A stretch of DNA of 64,000 nt from Clavibacter californiensis (GTDB lineage Bacteria; Actinomycetota; Actinomycetes; Actinomycetales; Microbacteriaceae): NCBI RefSeq assembly GCF_021952865.1, contig NZ_CP040792.1, positions 1,426,001 through 1,490,000 of the forward strand, read 5' to 3'. The notes under the pieces are model-generated. The model saw only the letters and a program-made list of their open reading frames with translations, searched no databases and was not told where the DNA came from. This document shows positions 17,839 to 25,918 of the stretch, piece after piece. A program made the position numbers and the translations under genes. Position 1 is the first letter of the stretch. Each line of letters begins with the position of its first letter.

Positions 17839-18682
17839 AGCGCCCCTCCAGCTTCTTGAAGACGAGCTGCCCGAGCAGGAGGCTCAGGAGCGAGACGCCG
17901 AGGGCGATGAACCCGTACATCCAGAGGTTCGGCGGCAGCTCGCCGGTGCCGCCCGTGGTGGGGTACCAGAACGCGGCGTGGAAGAGCTCGACCGCCGCGG
18001 TCACGGGGTTGAGCTGGTAGATCACGAGCAGCCAGTCCGGCAGCACCTTCGCGACCTGCGCATAGGGGTAGAGCACGGGCGACGCCCACACCACGACCAT
18101 CACGATGAGCTCGACGAAGTTCTGCGAGTCGCGGAAGGACACGTTGGCGGCGCCGAACAGCATGCCGAGGCCGATGGCCAGCGTGCCGATGATGGCGACG
18201 GCCAGGAAGATCCCCAGCACCTGCACGGGCGTGGGCGCCCAGCCGACGAGGAGGCAGACGATGAGCAGGATGACGAGCTGAGGCAGGAAGTTGACCAGCG
18301 CCACGAACGTGCTCGACACCGGGAACAGCTCCCGGGGCAGGTAGATCTTCTTGATCAGCGCCCCGTTGTCCACGAGCGACTTCGTGGAGTTCGAGAACGC
18401 CTCCGTGTAGAAGTTGATGAGGATGATGCCCGAGAACAGGTAGACGGGGTAGTTCACCTGGTTGCGGTTCAGCTGCAGGAAGACGCCCATCGCCACGAAG
18501 AAGACGGCGAACTGGGCGGCCGGCTTCACGTACGACCAGAGCCAGCCGAGCACGGACCCGCGGTACCTGACCTGCACCTCCTTCTTCACGAGGAGGGAGA
18601 GGAGGTAGCGGCGGCGGTACACGTCGAGGAGCCCCGCGCCCGTGCCGGGCCTCGAGAACTCCCGCGACTGGGTGCTCGTCAT
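17822..18682 (-). CDS. ABC exporter permease for polysaccharide (Wzm/TagG type)
   Basis: 286 aa. A cytoplasmic N-terminus with KKEVQVRYRGSVLGWLWSYV, the classic ABC-2 polysaccharide permease motif, is followed by six membrane helices. It would form the channel that moves an undecaprenyl-linked glycan across the membrane with the ATPase encoded by the overlapping downstream gene. The 103-nt gap upstream contains a TACACT -10-like hexamer (18776-18781, minus strand) next to the rfbD stop, so the exporter may have its own promoter. Similar permeases export teichoic acids, O-antigens and mycobacterial galactan. Confidence 0.92.
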   Translation of the reverse strand: MTSTQSREFSRPGTGAGLLDVYRRRYLLSLLVKKEVQVRYRGSVLGWLWSYVKPAAQFAVFFVAMGVFLQLNRNQVNYPVYLFSGIILINFYTEAFSNSTKSLVDNGALIKKIYLPRELFPVSSTFVALVNFLPQLVILLIVCLLVGWAPTPVQVLGIFLAVAIIGTLAIGLGMLFGAANVSFRDSQNFVELIVMVVVWASPVLYPYAQVAKVLPDWLLVIYQLNPVTAAVELFHAAFWYPTTGGTGELPPNLWMYGFIALGVSLLSLLLGQLVFKKLEGRFAQDL

Positions 18683-18785
18683 GCTCGACACGTCGGTGGT
18701 GCCCTTCGGACTGCGTGGGGCTCGCGCGGGTCGCGGAGCGGTGGGGATCAGGCGTCCGGGATCGGACCGGACACGAGTGTAACCG

Positions 18786-19640
18786 TCAGCGTGCCCGGAG
18801 GACGCCGTGGGCGGCGGCGTCGGACAGGGCCTCGCGCCAGTCGCGGAACGGCGCGAGGCCGACGCGGGACCAGGCGTCGTGCCCGAGCACGGAGTACGCG
18901 GGCCGGGGAGCCGGCCGCACGAAGGAGGCGCTGTCGGTGGGCAGGACACGCTCGGGATCCAGCCCCGCCGCCGCGAAGACGGCCCGCGCGAGACCGAACC
19001 AGGTCGTCTCGCCGGTGGCCGTGCCGTGGAAGACGCCCGCGGGCGCACCGGCGTCGACGAGGTCGACGATGCGGGCAGCGAGGTCGACCGTCCAGGTCGG
19101 CTGGCCGCGCTGGTCGTCGACCACGGAGACGGTGTCGTGCGACGCGGCGAGCCGCAGCATCGTCGAGGGGAAGGACGGCCCGCCCGCGCCGTACAGCCAT
19201 GCGGTGCGCACGACGCTCGCGCCGTCCGGGTGGCCGGCGAGCACCAGGCGCTCGCCCTCGGCCTTGGTGCGCCCGTAGGCGGAGACGGGCGCGTGGGGCG
19301 CGTCCTCCGGGTAGGGCGAGGTCGCGGATCCGTCGAAGACGTAGTCGGTGGAGACGTGCACGATGCGGGCGCCCGCGTCGGCGGCCGCGCGCGCGAGCAC
19401 GCCGGCGCCGGTCGCGTTGATCGCGCGGGCCTCGTCCTCGTGCTCCTCGGCCGCGTCGACCGCGGTGTACGCGGCGAGGTTGACCACCACGTCGTGCCCG
19501 GCGACGGCCGCGCGGACGGCGGCCTCGTCGGTGATGTCCAGCTCGGTGCGCGCGGGCGCCGTCACGTCGTGGGCGGCGAGGGCGGGCAGGAGGTCCTGCC
19601 CGAGCATGCCCCGGCCGCCGGTGACGAGGATCCGGCTCAC
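18786..19640 (-). CDS. rfbD: dTDP-4-dehydrorhamnose reductase
   Basis: 284 aa. The NADPH Rossmann motif RILVTGGRGMLGQDL, substrate region STDYVFDG and catalytic Tyr-x3-Lys in YGRTKAEGE identify RmlD/RfbD. It reduces dTDP-4-keto-rhamnose to dTDP-L-rhamnose, the last step of the pathway encoded here by rfbABCD. GTG start at 19638-19640 overlaps the rfbB TGA (GTGA), so rfbB-rfbD are translationally coupled. Both lie on the minus strand, opposite to rfbC-rfbA. Confidence 0.95.
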   Translation of the reverse strand: MSRILVTGGRGMLGQDLLPALAAHDVTAPARTELDITDEAAVRAAVAGHDVVVNLAAYTAVDAAEEHEDEARAINATGAGVLARAAADAGARIVHVSTDYVFDGSATSPYPEDAPHAPVSAYGRTKAEGERLVLAGHPDGASVVRTAWLYGAGGPSFPSTMLRLAASHDTVSVVDDQRGQPTWTVDLAARIVDLVDAGAPAGVFHGTATGETTWFGLARAVFAAAGLDPERVLPTDSASFVRPAPRPAYSVLGHDAWSRVGLAPFRDWREALSDAAAHGVLRAR

Positions 19641-20626
19641 GCGGGCAGCTCGGCGCGCGCCTTCAGCGGCTCCCACCACGCGCGGTTGTCGCGGTACCAC
19701 TGCACGACGTCGGCGAGGCCCTCGGCGAACGGCACCTGGGGTGCGTAGCCGAGCTCGCGCTGGATCTTGGAGATGTCGACGGAGTAGCGCAGGTCGTGGC
19801 CCTTGCGGTCCTCGACGCGGTCGACGTACGACCAGTCGCGGCCGGTGGCGTCGAGCAGCAGCTGCGTGAGCTCGCGGTTGGTGAGCTCGGTGCCGCCGCC
19901 GATGTTGTAGATCTCGCCGGGCGCGCCCTGCACCAGCACGAGCGCGATGCCGCGGCAGTGGTCGTCGACGTGCAGCCAGTCGCGGATGTTGAGGCCCTCG
20001 CCGTAGAGCGGCACGTGCCGGTCGTCGATGAGGTTCGTGACGAACAGCGGGATGACCTTCTCGGGGAAGTGGTACGGCCCGTAGTTGTTCGAGCAGCGCG
20101 TGATGGACACGTTCAGCCCGTGCGTGCGGTGGTACGAGCGGGCGAGCAGGTCGCTGCCGGCCTTCGACGCGGAGTAGGGGGAGTTGGGCTCGAGCGGCCG
20201 CTCCTCGTCCCACGAGCCCTCGGCGATGGATCCGTACACCTCGTCGGTGGAGACGTGCACGAAGCGCTTGAGGTCGTGGCGGAGGGCGGCGTCGAGGAGC
20301 TTCTGCGTGCCGAGCACGTTGGTCTCCACGAAGATGCTCGCGTCGCGGACGGAGCGGTCGACGTGGCTCTCGGCCGCGAAGTGCACGACCGCGTCGACCT
20401 GGGGGATCCACTCGTCGAGGACCGCGTCGTCGCGGATGTCGCCCTGGACGAACGTGTACCGCGGGGAGTCGCTGACGGGCGCGAGGTTCTCGAGGTTGCC
20501 CGAGTAGGTGAGCGCGTCGAGCACGACGACGTCGGCGCCCTCGAGCCCGGCGTAGTGGTCCTGCAGCGCGTGGCGCACGAAGTTGGAGCCGATGAAGCCG
20601 GCACCGCCGGTCACGAGGATCCTCAT
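19637..20626 (-). CDS. rfbB: dTDP-glucose 4,6-dehydratase
   Basis: 329 aa. Extended short-chain dehydrogenase: MRILVTGGAGFIGSNFVRH binds NAD, VSTDEVYGS gives the catalytic Thr-Asp-Glu, and YSASKAGSD the Tyr-x3-Lys. Conserved RCSNNYGPYHFPEK follows. It converts dTDP-glucose to dTDP-4-keto-6-deoxyglucose, the second step of dTDP-rhamnose synthesis. The divergent 180-bp gap to the GtrA gene at 20807 contains a TACACT -10-like element on the minus strand (20713-20718). First gene of an rfbB-rfbD unit, with the exporter downstream on the same strand. Confidence 0.96.
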   Translation of the reverse strand: MRILVTGGAGFIGSNFVRHALQDHYAGLEGADVVVLDALTYSGNLENLAPVSDSPRYTFVQGDIRDDAVLDEWIPQVDAVVHFAAESHVDRSVRDASIFVETNVLGTQKLLDAALRHDLKRFVHVSTDEVYGSIAEGSWDEERPLEPNSPYSASKAGSDLLARSYHRTHGLNVSITRCSNNYGPYHFPEKVIPLFVTNLIDDRHVPLYGEGLNIRDWLHVDDHCRGIALVLVQGAPGEIYNIGGGTELTNRELTQLLLDATGRDWSYVDRVEDRKGHDLRYSVDISKIQRELGYAPQVPFAEGLADVVQWYRDNRAWWEPLKARAELPA

Positions 20627-20806
20627 GGGGATGTGTCCTGTCGTCGAGACGCCGGGCGGGTGGGCCGGCGTCGGGGGAGAGTCCGCTGCTGTTCGGGGGC
20701 GGACCGCCTGCGAGTGTACCGGCGACGGCGCCCGTGACCATGTCCCCGTGCGGGGGAGGCGCGGGTCGCGCGGCGGATCCCGGGGGCGAGCGGGCAGGAT
20801 GCGGGG

Positions 20807-21259
20807 ATGGCCGCCTCCCGCATCCGCGCGCTCCTCCGCGACGAGCGCGTGGCGTTCCTCCTCGTCGGCGGCTTCAACACGGTCTTCGCGTTCCTCCTCT
20901 TCGCGGGTCTCGCCGCCACCATCGGCCGGACGCTCGATGCGGCGGGGCTCCCGGTGCTCGGATCGCTCGTGCCCCTCGCCGGCAGCTACGCGGTCGCGAT
21001 CCTCGTGGCGTTCCTCCTCTACCGGCGGCTGGTGTTCCGCGTCCGCGGCCACGTGCTGCGCGACCTCGCGCGCTTCGTGTCGGTGTACGCCGTGTCCATC
21101 ACGCTGAACGCCGTCTCGCTGCCGCTGCTCGTGGCGACAGGGCTGCCGCGCCTGGTCGCCCAGGCATCCATCGTGGTCGCGATCACGCTCATCAGCTACG
21201 TGGGCCACAGGTGGTTCTCCTTCCGCCGGCCGCCCGGCGAGGGCCGGACAGGGCCCTGA
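20807..21259 (+). CDS. GtrA family membrane protein
   Basis: 150 aa. Begins with RALLRDERVAFLLVGGFNTV, the GtrA first-helix signature, followed by three more helices and the terminal GHRWFSFRRP motif. It is closely similar in its first 40 residues to the GtrA protein at 38441 (DERVAFLLVGGFNTV in both), so the two are paralogues, more distant from the one at 12138. It lies upstream of rfbC and rfbA with a 25-nt gap and diverges from rfbB. Likely role: supporting membrane translocation or transfer of lipid-linked sugar with a GtrB-like transferase, for which candidates are encoded at 23762 and 29089. Confidence 0.88.
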   Translation: MAASRIRALLRDERVAFLLVGGFNTVFAFLLFAGLAATIGRTLDAAGLPVLGSLVPLAGSYAVAILVAFLLYRRLVFRVRGHVLRDLARFVSVYAVSITLNAVSLPLLVATGLPRLVAQASIVVAITLISYVGHRWFSFRRPPGEGRTGP

Positions 21260-21271
21260 TCGGCCCGTTGC

Positions 21272-21277
21272 TAGACT
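21272..21277 (+). promoter_or_regulatory. Leaderless promoter -10 (TAGACT) of rfbC
   Basis: TAGACT, 7 bases, then the GTG start of rfbC at 21285. It lies just after the stop of the GtrA gene. It suggests rfbC-rfbA can be transcribed separately from the GtrA gene. Confidence 0.5.
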
Positions 21278-21284
21278 CCGACGC

Positions 21285-21890
21285 GTGCAGATCCGCGAAC
21301 TCGCCGTACCCGACGCGTACGAGCTCACCCCCGTCCAGCGCGCTGACGACCGGGGCGTGTTCCTCGAGTGGTACCGGTTCGACGAGATCCAGGAGCGCGT
21401 CGGCCACCCGCTCGACCTCCGCCAGGCCAACATGAGCGTCTCGAAGCGCGGCGTCGTCCGCGGCGTGCACTTCGCCGACGTGCCGCGCGGCCAGGCCAAG
21501 CACGTGAAGGCCGTCTCCGGCGCCGTGCTCGACTTCATCGTGGACATCCGCGTCGGATCCCCGACGTTCGGGCAGTGGGACAGCGTGCGGCTCGACACCG
21601 AGACGCACAAGGCCGTCTACATCTCCGAGGGCCTCGGCCACTGCTTCGTCGCGCTCACCGACGACGCGGCCGTCACGTACCTCGTGAGCGACGTGTACAA
21701 CCCCTCGGCCGAGCACGGCATCAACCCCCTCGACCCCGGGATCGGCCTCGTCTTCCCGGAGGAGGCCGGTGAGACGCTGCTCTCCCCGAAGGACCTCGAC
21801 GCCCCGACGCTCGCCGAGGCGGCGGCCGCCGGACTCCTCCCCACCTGGTCGGACATGCGCGCCTTCCACGACTCGCAGAAGGTGAGCTGA
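21285..21890 (+). CDS. rfbC: dTDP-4-dehydrorhamnose 3,5-epimerase
   Basis: 201 aa. Cupin-fold epimerase: RGVFLEWYRFDE, the catalytic His in VVRGVHFADVPRGQAKHVK, VDIRVGSPTFGQW and the C-terminal INPLDPGIGLVFP are all typical. It epimerises dTDP-4-keto-6-deoxyglucose at C3 and C5. GTG start at 21285. rfbA begins 3 nt after its TGA, with AAGGTGAGC as a modest ribosome site. Usual length is 180-205 residues. Confidence 0.93.
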   Translation: MQIRELAVPDAYELTPVQRADDRGVFLEWYRFDEIQERVGHPLDLRQANMSVSKRGVVRGVHFADVPRGQAKHVKAVSGAVLDFIVDIRVGSPTFGQWDSVRLDTETHKAVYISEGLGHCFVALTDDAAVTYLVSDVYNPSAEHGINPLDPGIGLVFPEEAGETLLSPKDLDAPTLAEAAAAGLLPTWSDMRAFHDSQKVS

Positions 21891-21893
21891 CCC

Positions 21894-22757
21894 ATGAAGG
21901 GCATCATCCTGGCCGGTGGATCCGGCACCCGGCTCTGGCCGATCACGAAGGGCATCAGCAAGCAGCTGATGCCGATCTACGACAAGCCGATGATCTACTA
22001 CCCCCTGTCGACCCTGATGATGGCGGACATCCGCGAGGTGCTCATCATCACGACGCCCGAGTACAACGACCAGTTCCGGGCCCTGCTCGGCGACGGCTCG
22101 CACCTCGGCATGCGCATCGAGTACGCCGTGCAGCCCTCGCCCGACGGCCTCGCGCAGGCCTTCGTCATCGGCGAGGAGTTCATCGGCGACGACTCGGTCG
22201 CGCTCGTCCTCGGGGACAACATCTTCCACGGCGCCGGCCTGGGCACGAGCCTGCGGAAGAACACCGAGATCGACGGCGCGCTGATCTTCGCGTACCACGT
22301 GGCGGATCCCACGGCCTACGGGGTCGTCGAGTTCGACGAGGACTTCACGGCCGTCTCCATCGAGGAGAAGCCCGCGCACCCGAAGAGCGCGTATGCGGTG
22401 CCCGGCCTCTACTTCTTCGACAACGACGTGGTCGAGATCGCCAAGGGCATCCAGCCGAGCGAACGCGGCGAGCTCGAGATCACGGCCGTCAACGACCACT
22501 ACCTGCAGGCCGGCCGCCTCCGGGTCCAGGTCCTCGACCGCGGCACCGCGTGGCTCGACACCGGCACGTTCGAGAGCATGATGCAGGCCTCCGAGTACGT
22601 GAAGGTCATCGAGGACCGCCAGGGCTTCAAGATCGGCTGCATCGAGGAGATCGCGTACCGCGCCGGCTGGATCGACCGCGACGCCCTCGAGGAGCTCGCG
22701 CGTCCGCTCATCAAGAGCGGGTACGGGCGATACCTCGTCACGCTGCTCGACGCGTAG
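21894..22757 (+). CDS. rfbA: Glucose-1-phosphate thymidylyltransferase
   Basis: 287 aa. The nucleotidyltransferase signature [36 protein letters not shown], the metal-binding Asp in VLGDNIFHG, and YGVVEFDED identify RmlA/RfbA. It makes dTDP-glucose from glucose-1-phosphate and dTTP, the entry to the rhamnose pathway. Full length, with the C-terminal allosteric region [12 protein letters not shown]. It is the last gene of rfbC-rfbA and converges on the epimerase-like gene with a 30-nt gap. Confidence 0.96.
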   Translation: MKGIILAGGSGTRLWPITKGISKQLMPIYDKPMIYYPLSTLMMADIREVLIITTPEYNDQFRALLGDGSHLGMRIEYAVQPSPDGLAQAFVIGEEFIGDDSVALVLGDNIFHGAGLGTSLRKNTEIDGALIFAYHVADPTAYGVVEFDEDFTAVSIEEKPAHPKSAYAVPGLYFFDNDVVEIAKGIQPSERGELEITAVNDHYLQAGRLRVQVLDRGTAWLDTGTFESMMQASEYVKVIEDRQGFKIGCIEEIAYRAGWIDRDALEELARPLIKSGYGRYLVTLLDA

Positions 22758-22787
22758 CGTCGGCGCGACCGGGCCAGCCGCTCCGCG

Positions 22788-23765
22788 TCAGCGCGGGGTG
22801 AGCTCGCCGGACTGCATGCCCGAGATGAGGGCCTGCGCCGTGATGTGGATCCCGGCGGGCAGCGGCATCGTGTCGCGCTCGTCGAGGTCCGGCCACACGA
22901 CGCTCTCGAGGCGGAGGTCCACCGCCTGGTAGCCGGCCAAGGGCGACAGGCCGAGCATCACGTGCGGCCGCGCCTTGCCGAGCGCCGTGAAGTGTCCGAG
23001 GAGCGCGCTGATGGTGACCGGCTGCCCGGACGCCAGGATCTTCATCACGTGGGTGTCCGCCGGCAGGCCGAGCAGGCGCGCGGTCGCGTCGCGCACGAGG
23101 CCGGCGCAGTCGTCGGCGTAGAGGTAGTCGCGCACCGTCTCGAGCGGCACGTAGATCGAGGCCGGGGTGGGGGAGAGGTTCGCCCGGGCCAGCTGCGTGA
23201 TGAGGCCCTGCGGCTTGCCGACCGCCTGGCGCGGACCGTACAGGTTCGCGATGCGCCCGATGAGGGTGCGCACGCCGGTGCGCTCGCCGAACGCGCGCAC
23301 GAGGCCCTCCGCGCGGAGCTTCGCCTCCCCGTAGGGCGCCAGTGGCCGCGGTTCCGTCGCCTCCGTGAAGGGCGGCCGGGCCGCGCCCGCGTACACGCCG
23401 CCCGCGGACGACGAGTAGAACAGCGCGCCGCCGGGTGCCGGGTCGGCCGCGGCGGCCAGGGCGATCTCGTCCAGCACGGCCTCGAGCTGCCCGAGCTCGT
23501 GATCCAGCTGCGCGCGCGTGCTGCCGGTGACCGCGGCGCCCGCGCACCACATGACTGCCCAGCGACCGGCCGCGAGGCCCGCCGCGAGGAGCCGCTCCGC
23601 CTCGGTGCGCGCAGCCTGGCGGATGACGCCCTCGTCCGCGGTCGACCAGGGCAGGGGCTCGGCGTCGACGGGCGCCCAGCGGGGATCCGCCGTCAGGGCG
23701 TCGAGCAGGGACGCGCCGAGGAGGCCGCGCGCGCCGATCACCCAGACCGGGACGGCGGCCGTCAT
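22788..23765 (-). CDS. NAD-dependent epimerase/dehydratase family protein
   Basis: 325 aa. Extended SDR fold: VWVIGARGLLGASLLDAL at the N-terminus is an NAD(P)-binding glycine motif, SSSAGGVYAG supplies the Ser/Thr site and YGEAKLRAE the Tyr-x3-Lys. RIANLYGPRQ follows as in sugar-nucleotide epimerases. The substrate is not identifiable. The ATG overlaps the stop of the upstream GT2 gene by 4 bases (ATGA), so the GT2 pair and this enzyme form one operon (25644 to 22788). It may modify the sugar that those transferases use. Confidence 0.82.
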   Translation of the reverse strand: MTAAVPVWVIGARGLLGASLLDALTADPRWAPVDAEPLPWSTADEGVIRQAARTEAERLLAAGLAAGRWAVMWCAGAAVTGSTRAQLDHELGQLEAVLDEIALAAAADPAPGGALFYSSSAGGVYAGAARPPFTEATEPRPLAPYGEAKLRAEGLVRAFGERTGVRTLIGRIANLYGPRQAVGKPQGLITQLARANLSPTPASIYVPLETVRDYLYADDCAGLVRDATARLLGLPADTHVMKILASGQPVTISALLGHFTALGKARPHVMLGLSPLAGYQAVDLRLESVVWPDLDERDTMPLPAGIHITAQALISGMQSGELTPR

Positions 23766-24793
23766 ACGTGCCCGCGCGGCGGACGGCCGTGCGGGCCGTC
23801 GAGGGGGTCGCGCACGATCAGGTACGCGGGCCGGCCCTGCGCCATGCCGACCGAGACGCCGACGTACTCCGCGATGATCCCGAGGGAGAACAGGATGATG
23901 CCGCTCGACGCGAGGATCGTGACGATGGTCGACGCCCAGCCCGCCGGCACCGAGTTGTCGGTGAGGCGGCTGACGACGATGACGATCACGAAGATCAGCG
24001 CGACCACGAGGAAGAGCGCCCCGAGGACGCTCACGGCGCGCAGGCCGCGGGTGCCGCTGGAGAGCACCATCCGCCAGAAGTGCGAGAAGAGGCGGCGGGG
24101 CGAGTAGCCCGACTGCCGCTCGCCCTCGTCGCGGAGGGTGATGTCGCACGTCGAGATGCGGTTGGCGACCCAGCCGAGCGCGATGTCGAGGTAGACGCCG
24201 GACCCCGCGTAGGCGGCGACACTGCGGCCGACGGAGCCGAGCACGAGCCGGTAGCTCTGGAACTGCTCGGCGTCCTGGTCGGAGGACATGGCGTTGAGGA
24301 CGACCTTGGCGCCGCGCGAGGCGACGTTCCGCAGGAGGCCGTGCGACGGCGTGTTCGTCGGCTTCGCGTAGACGACCGACGCGAGGTCGCGCATGGCGAC
24401 GTCGAGCATGTCCGGGATGAAGCCCGGGTCGTGCTGGCCGTCCTCGTCGAGCGTGACGATCCAGTCCCCGCCCGACGAGGCCATGCCCGCGAGCGTGGCG
24501 GCGTGCTGCCCGAAGTTGCGGCTCAGCCAGATGGGCCGGACGAAGGGATGCAGGCGCTTGAGCTCGCGGAGGACGCGGGGGGATCCGTCGCGACCGTTGT
24601 CGAAGACGAGGAGCACCTCGGTGACGGCGTAGCTGTGGCCGTCGCGGGTGATCTGCGGGACCGTGAACGGCTGGATCTCCGCGATCAGCGCCTCGAGCGT
24701 CAGCTCGCCCTGGTACACGGGGATGACGACGGAGACGGAGTGGTCGGGCGGCAGCACGTCCTCGACCGCGTCGCGCGGTCCGACGGCGCTCAC
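23762..24793 (-). CDS. GtrB/DPM1-like family 2 glycosyltransferase with C-terminal membrane helices
   Basis: 343 aa. The GT-A domain starts at VSVVIPVYQGE, with TLDEDGQHDPGFIPDML as the metal-binding acidic motif and LSRNFGQHAATLAGM characteristic of polyprenyl-phosphate glycosyltransferases. Two C-terminal membrane helices (about residues 255-320) end in an Arg/His tail. It would load a sugar onto undecaprenyl phosphate. GTG start at 24791-24793, overlapping the stop of the upstream GT2 gene by 4 bases. GtrA-type partners are encoded elsewhere in the window. Confidence 0.87.
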   Translation of the reverse strand: MSAVGPRDAVEDVLPPDHSVSVVIPVYQGELTLEALIAEIQPFTVPQITRDGHSYAVTEVLLVFDNGRDGSPRVLRELKRLHPFVRPIWLSRNFGQHAATLAGMASSGGDWIVTLDEDGQHDPGFIPDMLDVAMRDLASVVYAKPTNTPSHGLLRNVASRGAKVVLNAMSSDQDAEQFQSYRLVLGSVGRSVAAYAGSGVYLDIALGWVANRISTCDITLRDEGERQSGYSPRRLFSHFWRMVLSSGTRGLRAVSVLGALFLVVALIFVIVIVVSRLTDNSVPAGWASTIVTILASSGIILFSLGIIAEYVGVSVGMAQGRPAYLIVRDPLDGPHGRPPRGHV

Positions 24794-25644
24794 GCGGCGC
24801 TCCCGGCCGAGCGCGACATGCGCCGTCCGAGGTAGAGGTACACGAGCCGGCGGGAGAGCGCCTTGGCCCGGGCCATCATGTCGCCGAGCCGGACGTCGGC
24901 CCTGCTGACGACGCCGGGGTGCGCCTCGAGCACCCAGCGGTGGAAGCCCGCCGCCGCGCTGGCCTGCTCGCCCGCGAGCCGCACGCTCCACTGCGAGTCG
25001 GAGATGCGGAACCCCGCGAGGGCCTTCGGGCCGACGGACGCGAAGTCGCCGCGCAGCAGCACCTTCGCGTACGTGGTCTCGTCGATGAGGTACGGCCAGC
25101 GCGAGTCCCACCAGCCCACGGCCTCGAGGTCGGCCCGGCGCATGAGCACGCAACCCGGCTCACCGAAGATGTTGGTGCCCGAGCGGATGGTGCGGCGGAC
25201 GGCAGCGGCGCCCGAGATGGCGATGCGGGATCCGGAGACGCCGTGGTCGCGCACGATCGGGCGGCTGTCCGCGTCGACGATGTCCCGCGGGGAGGCGACG
25301 AGCACGACGGACGGCGACGCGTCGAGCTCGGCCACCTGGCGCTCGAGGATGGTGGGGTAGAGGAGGTCGTCGCCGCAGACCAGCTTGATCAGCTCGCCGC
25401 CGGCCTCCTGGCTCACGCGGTTCCAGTTGCGGAGGGCCCCGCCGCCCGCCTCGGTGCGGAGCAGGCGGACGCGCGGCTCGTCGGCGTAGCGCTGCATCAC
25501 GTCCCACGTCCCGTCGGTGGAGGAGTGGTCCGCGATCACGACCTCGAAGTCGGTGAACGTCTGCGCCAGCACGGAGTCGAGCGTCTCGGCGAGGTAGTCG
25601 GCGTTGTTGTATGCGGGGATGACGATCGAGACGCGTGGGGCCAC
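24790..25644 (-). CDS. Family 2 glycosyltransferase (GT-A)
   Basis: 284 aa. APRVSIVIPAYNNADYLAETL and ADHSSTDGTWDVMQRYADE are the nucleotide-binding part of a GT2 domain; LVCGDDLLYP carries the metal-binding acidic pair. There are no membrane helices. GTG start at 25642-25644 with AAGGAG 6 nt upstream; the frame stays open further upstream but those residues do not match the family. First gene of an operon with the GtrB-like transferase and the epimerase-like gene. Donor and acceptor unknown. Confidence 0.88.
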   Translation of the reverse strand: MAPRVSIVIPAYNNADYLAETLDSVLAQTFTDFEVVIADHSSTDGTWDVMQRYADEPRVRLLRTEAGGGALRNWNRVSQEAGGELIKLVCGDDLLYPTILERQVAELDASPSVVLVASPRDIVDADSRPIVRDHGVSGSRIAISGAAAVRRTIRSGTNIFGEPGCVLMRRADLEAVGWWDSRWPYLIDETTYAKVLLRGDFASVGPKALAGFRISDSQWSVRLAGEQASAAAGFHRWVLEAHPGVVSRADVRLGDMMARAKALSRRLVYLYLGRRMSRSAGSAA

Positions 25645-25849
25645 GTGGCTCTCCTTCGGCGAGGCAGGAGGGGACGCGCCCGGGTCGAGGCCCACCCGGT
25701 GCACGTCATCGTGCGACGTGCGACGGAGACCGTGGGCGACCGCGGTGCGCGTGCGGACGGGGGCCATCCTCTCACGGCGCCCGCCCGCGACCGGTGAGGG
25801 CGCGGCCCACAGGGGGTCCGTCCTCACGAGCTGTCGGGGAGCCAAGCGT

Positions 25850-25855
25850 TAGGGT
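25850..25855 (+). promoter_or_regulatory. -10-like element (TAGGGT) upstream of the 732-aa membrane protein
   Basis: TAGGGT in the 274-bp divergent gap 25645-25918, giving a predicted leader of about 57 nt to the ATG at 25919. The same hexamer is found before galE and the TetR gene. The rest of this gap shows no other clear element. Confidence 0.35.
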
Positions 25856-25918
25856 GAGTCCCGCCCGACCGGCCCCGCCTGTCCCGGGCTGCACACGACG
25901 AACGGACGACTCCTCAAC

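Noticed and set aside
20623-20806. Operator or riboswitch in the rfbB / GtrA divergent gap
   Set aside because: Only a TACACT -10-like element (20713-20718, minus) was found; no inverted repeat or -35 of note.
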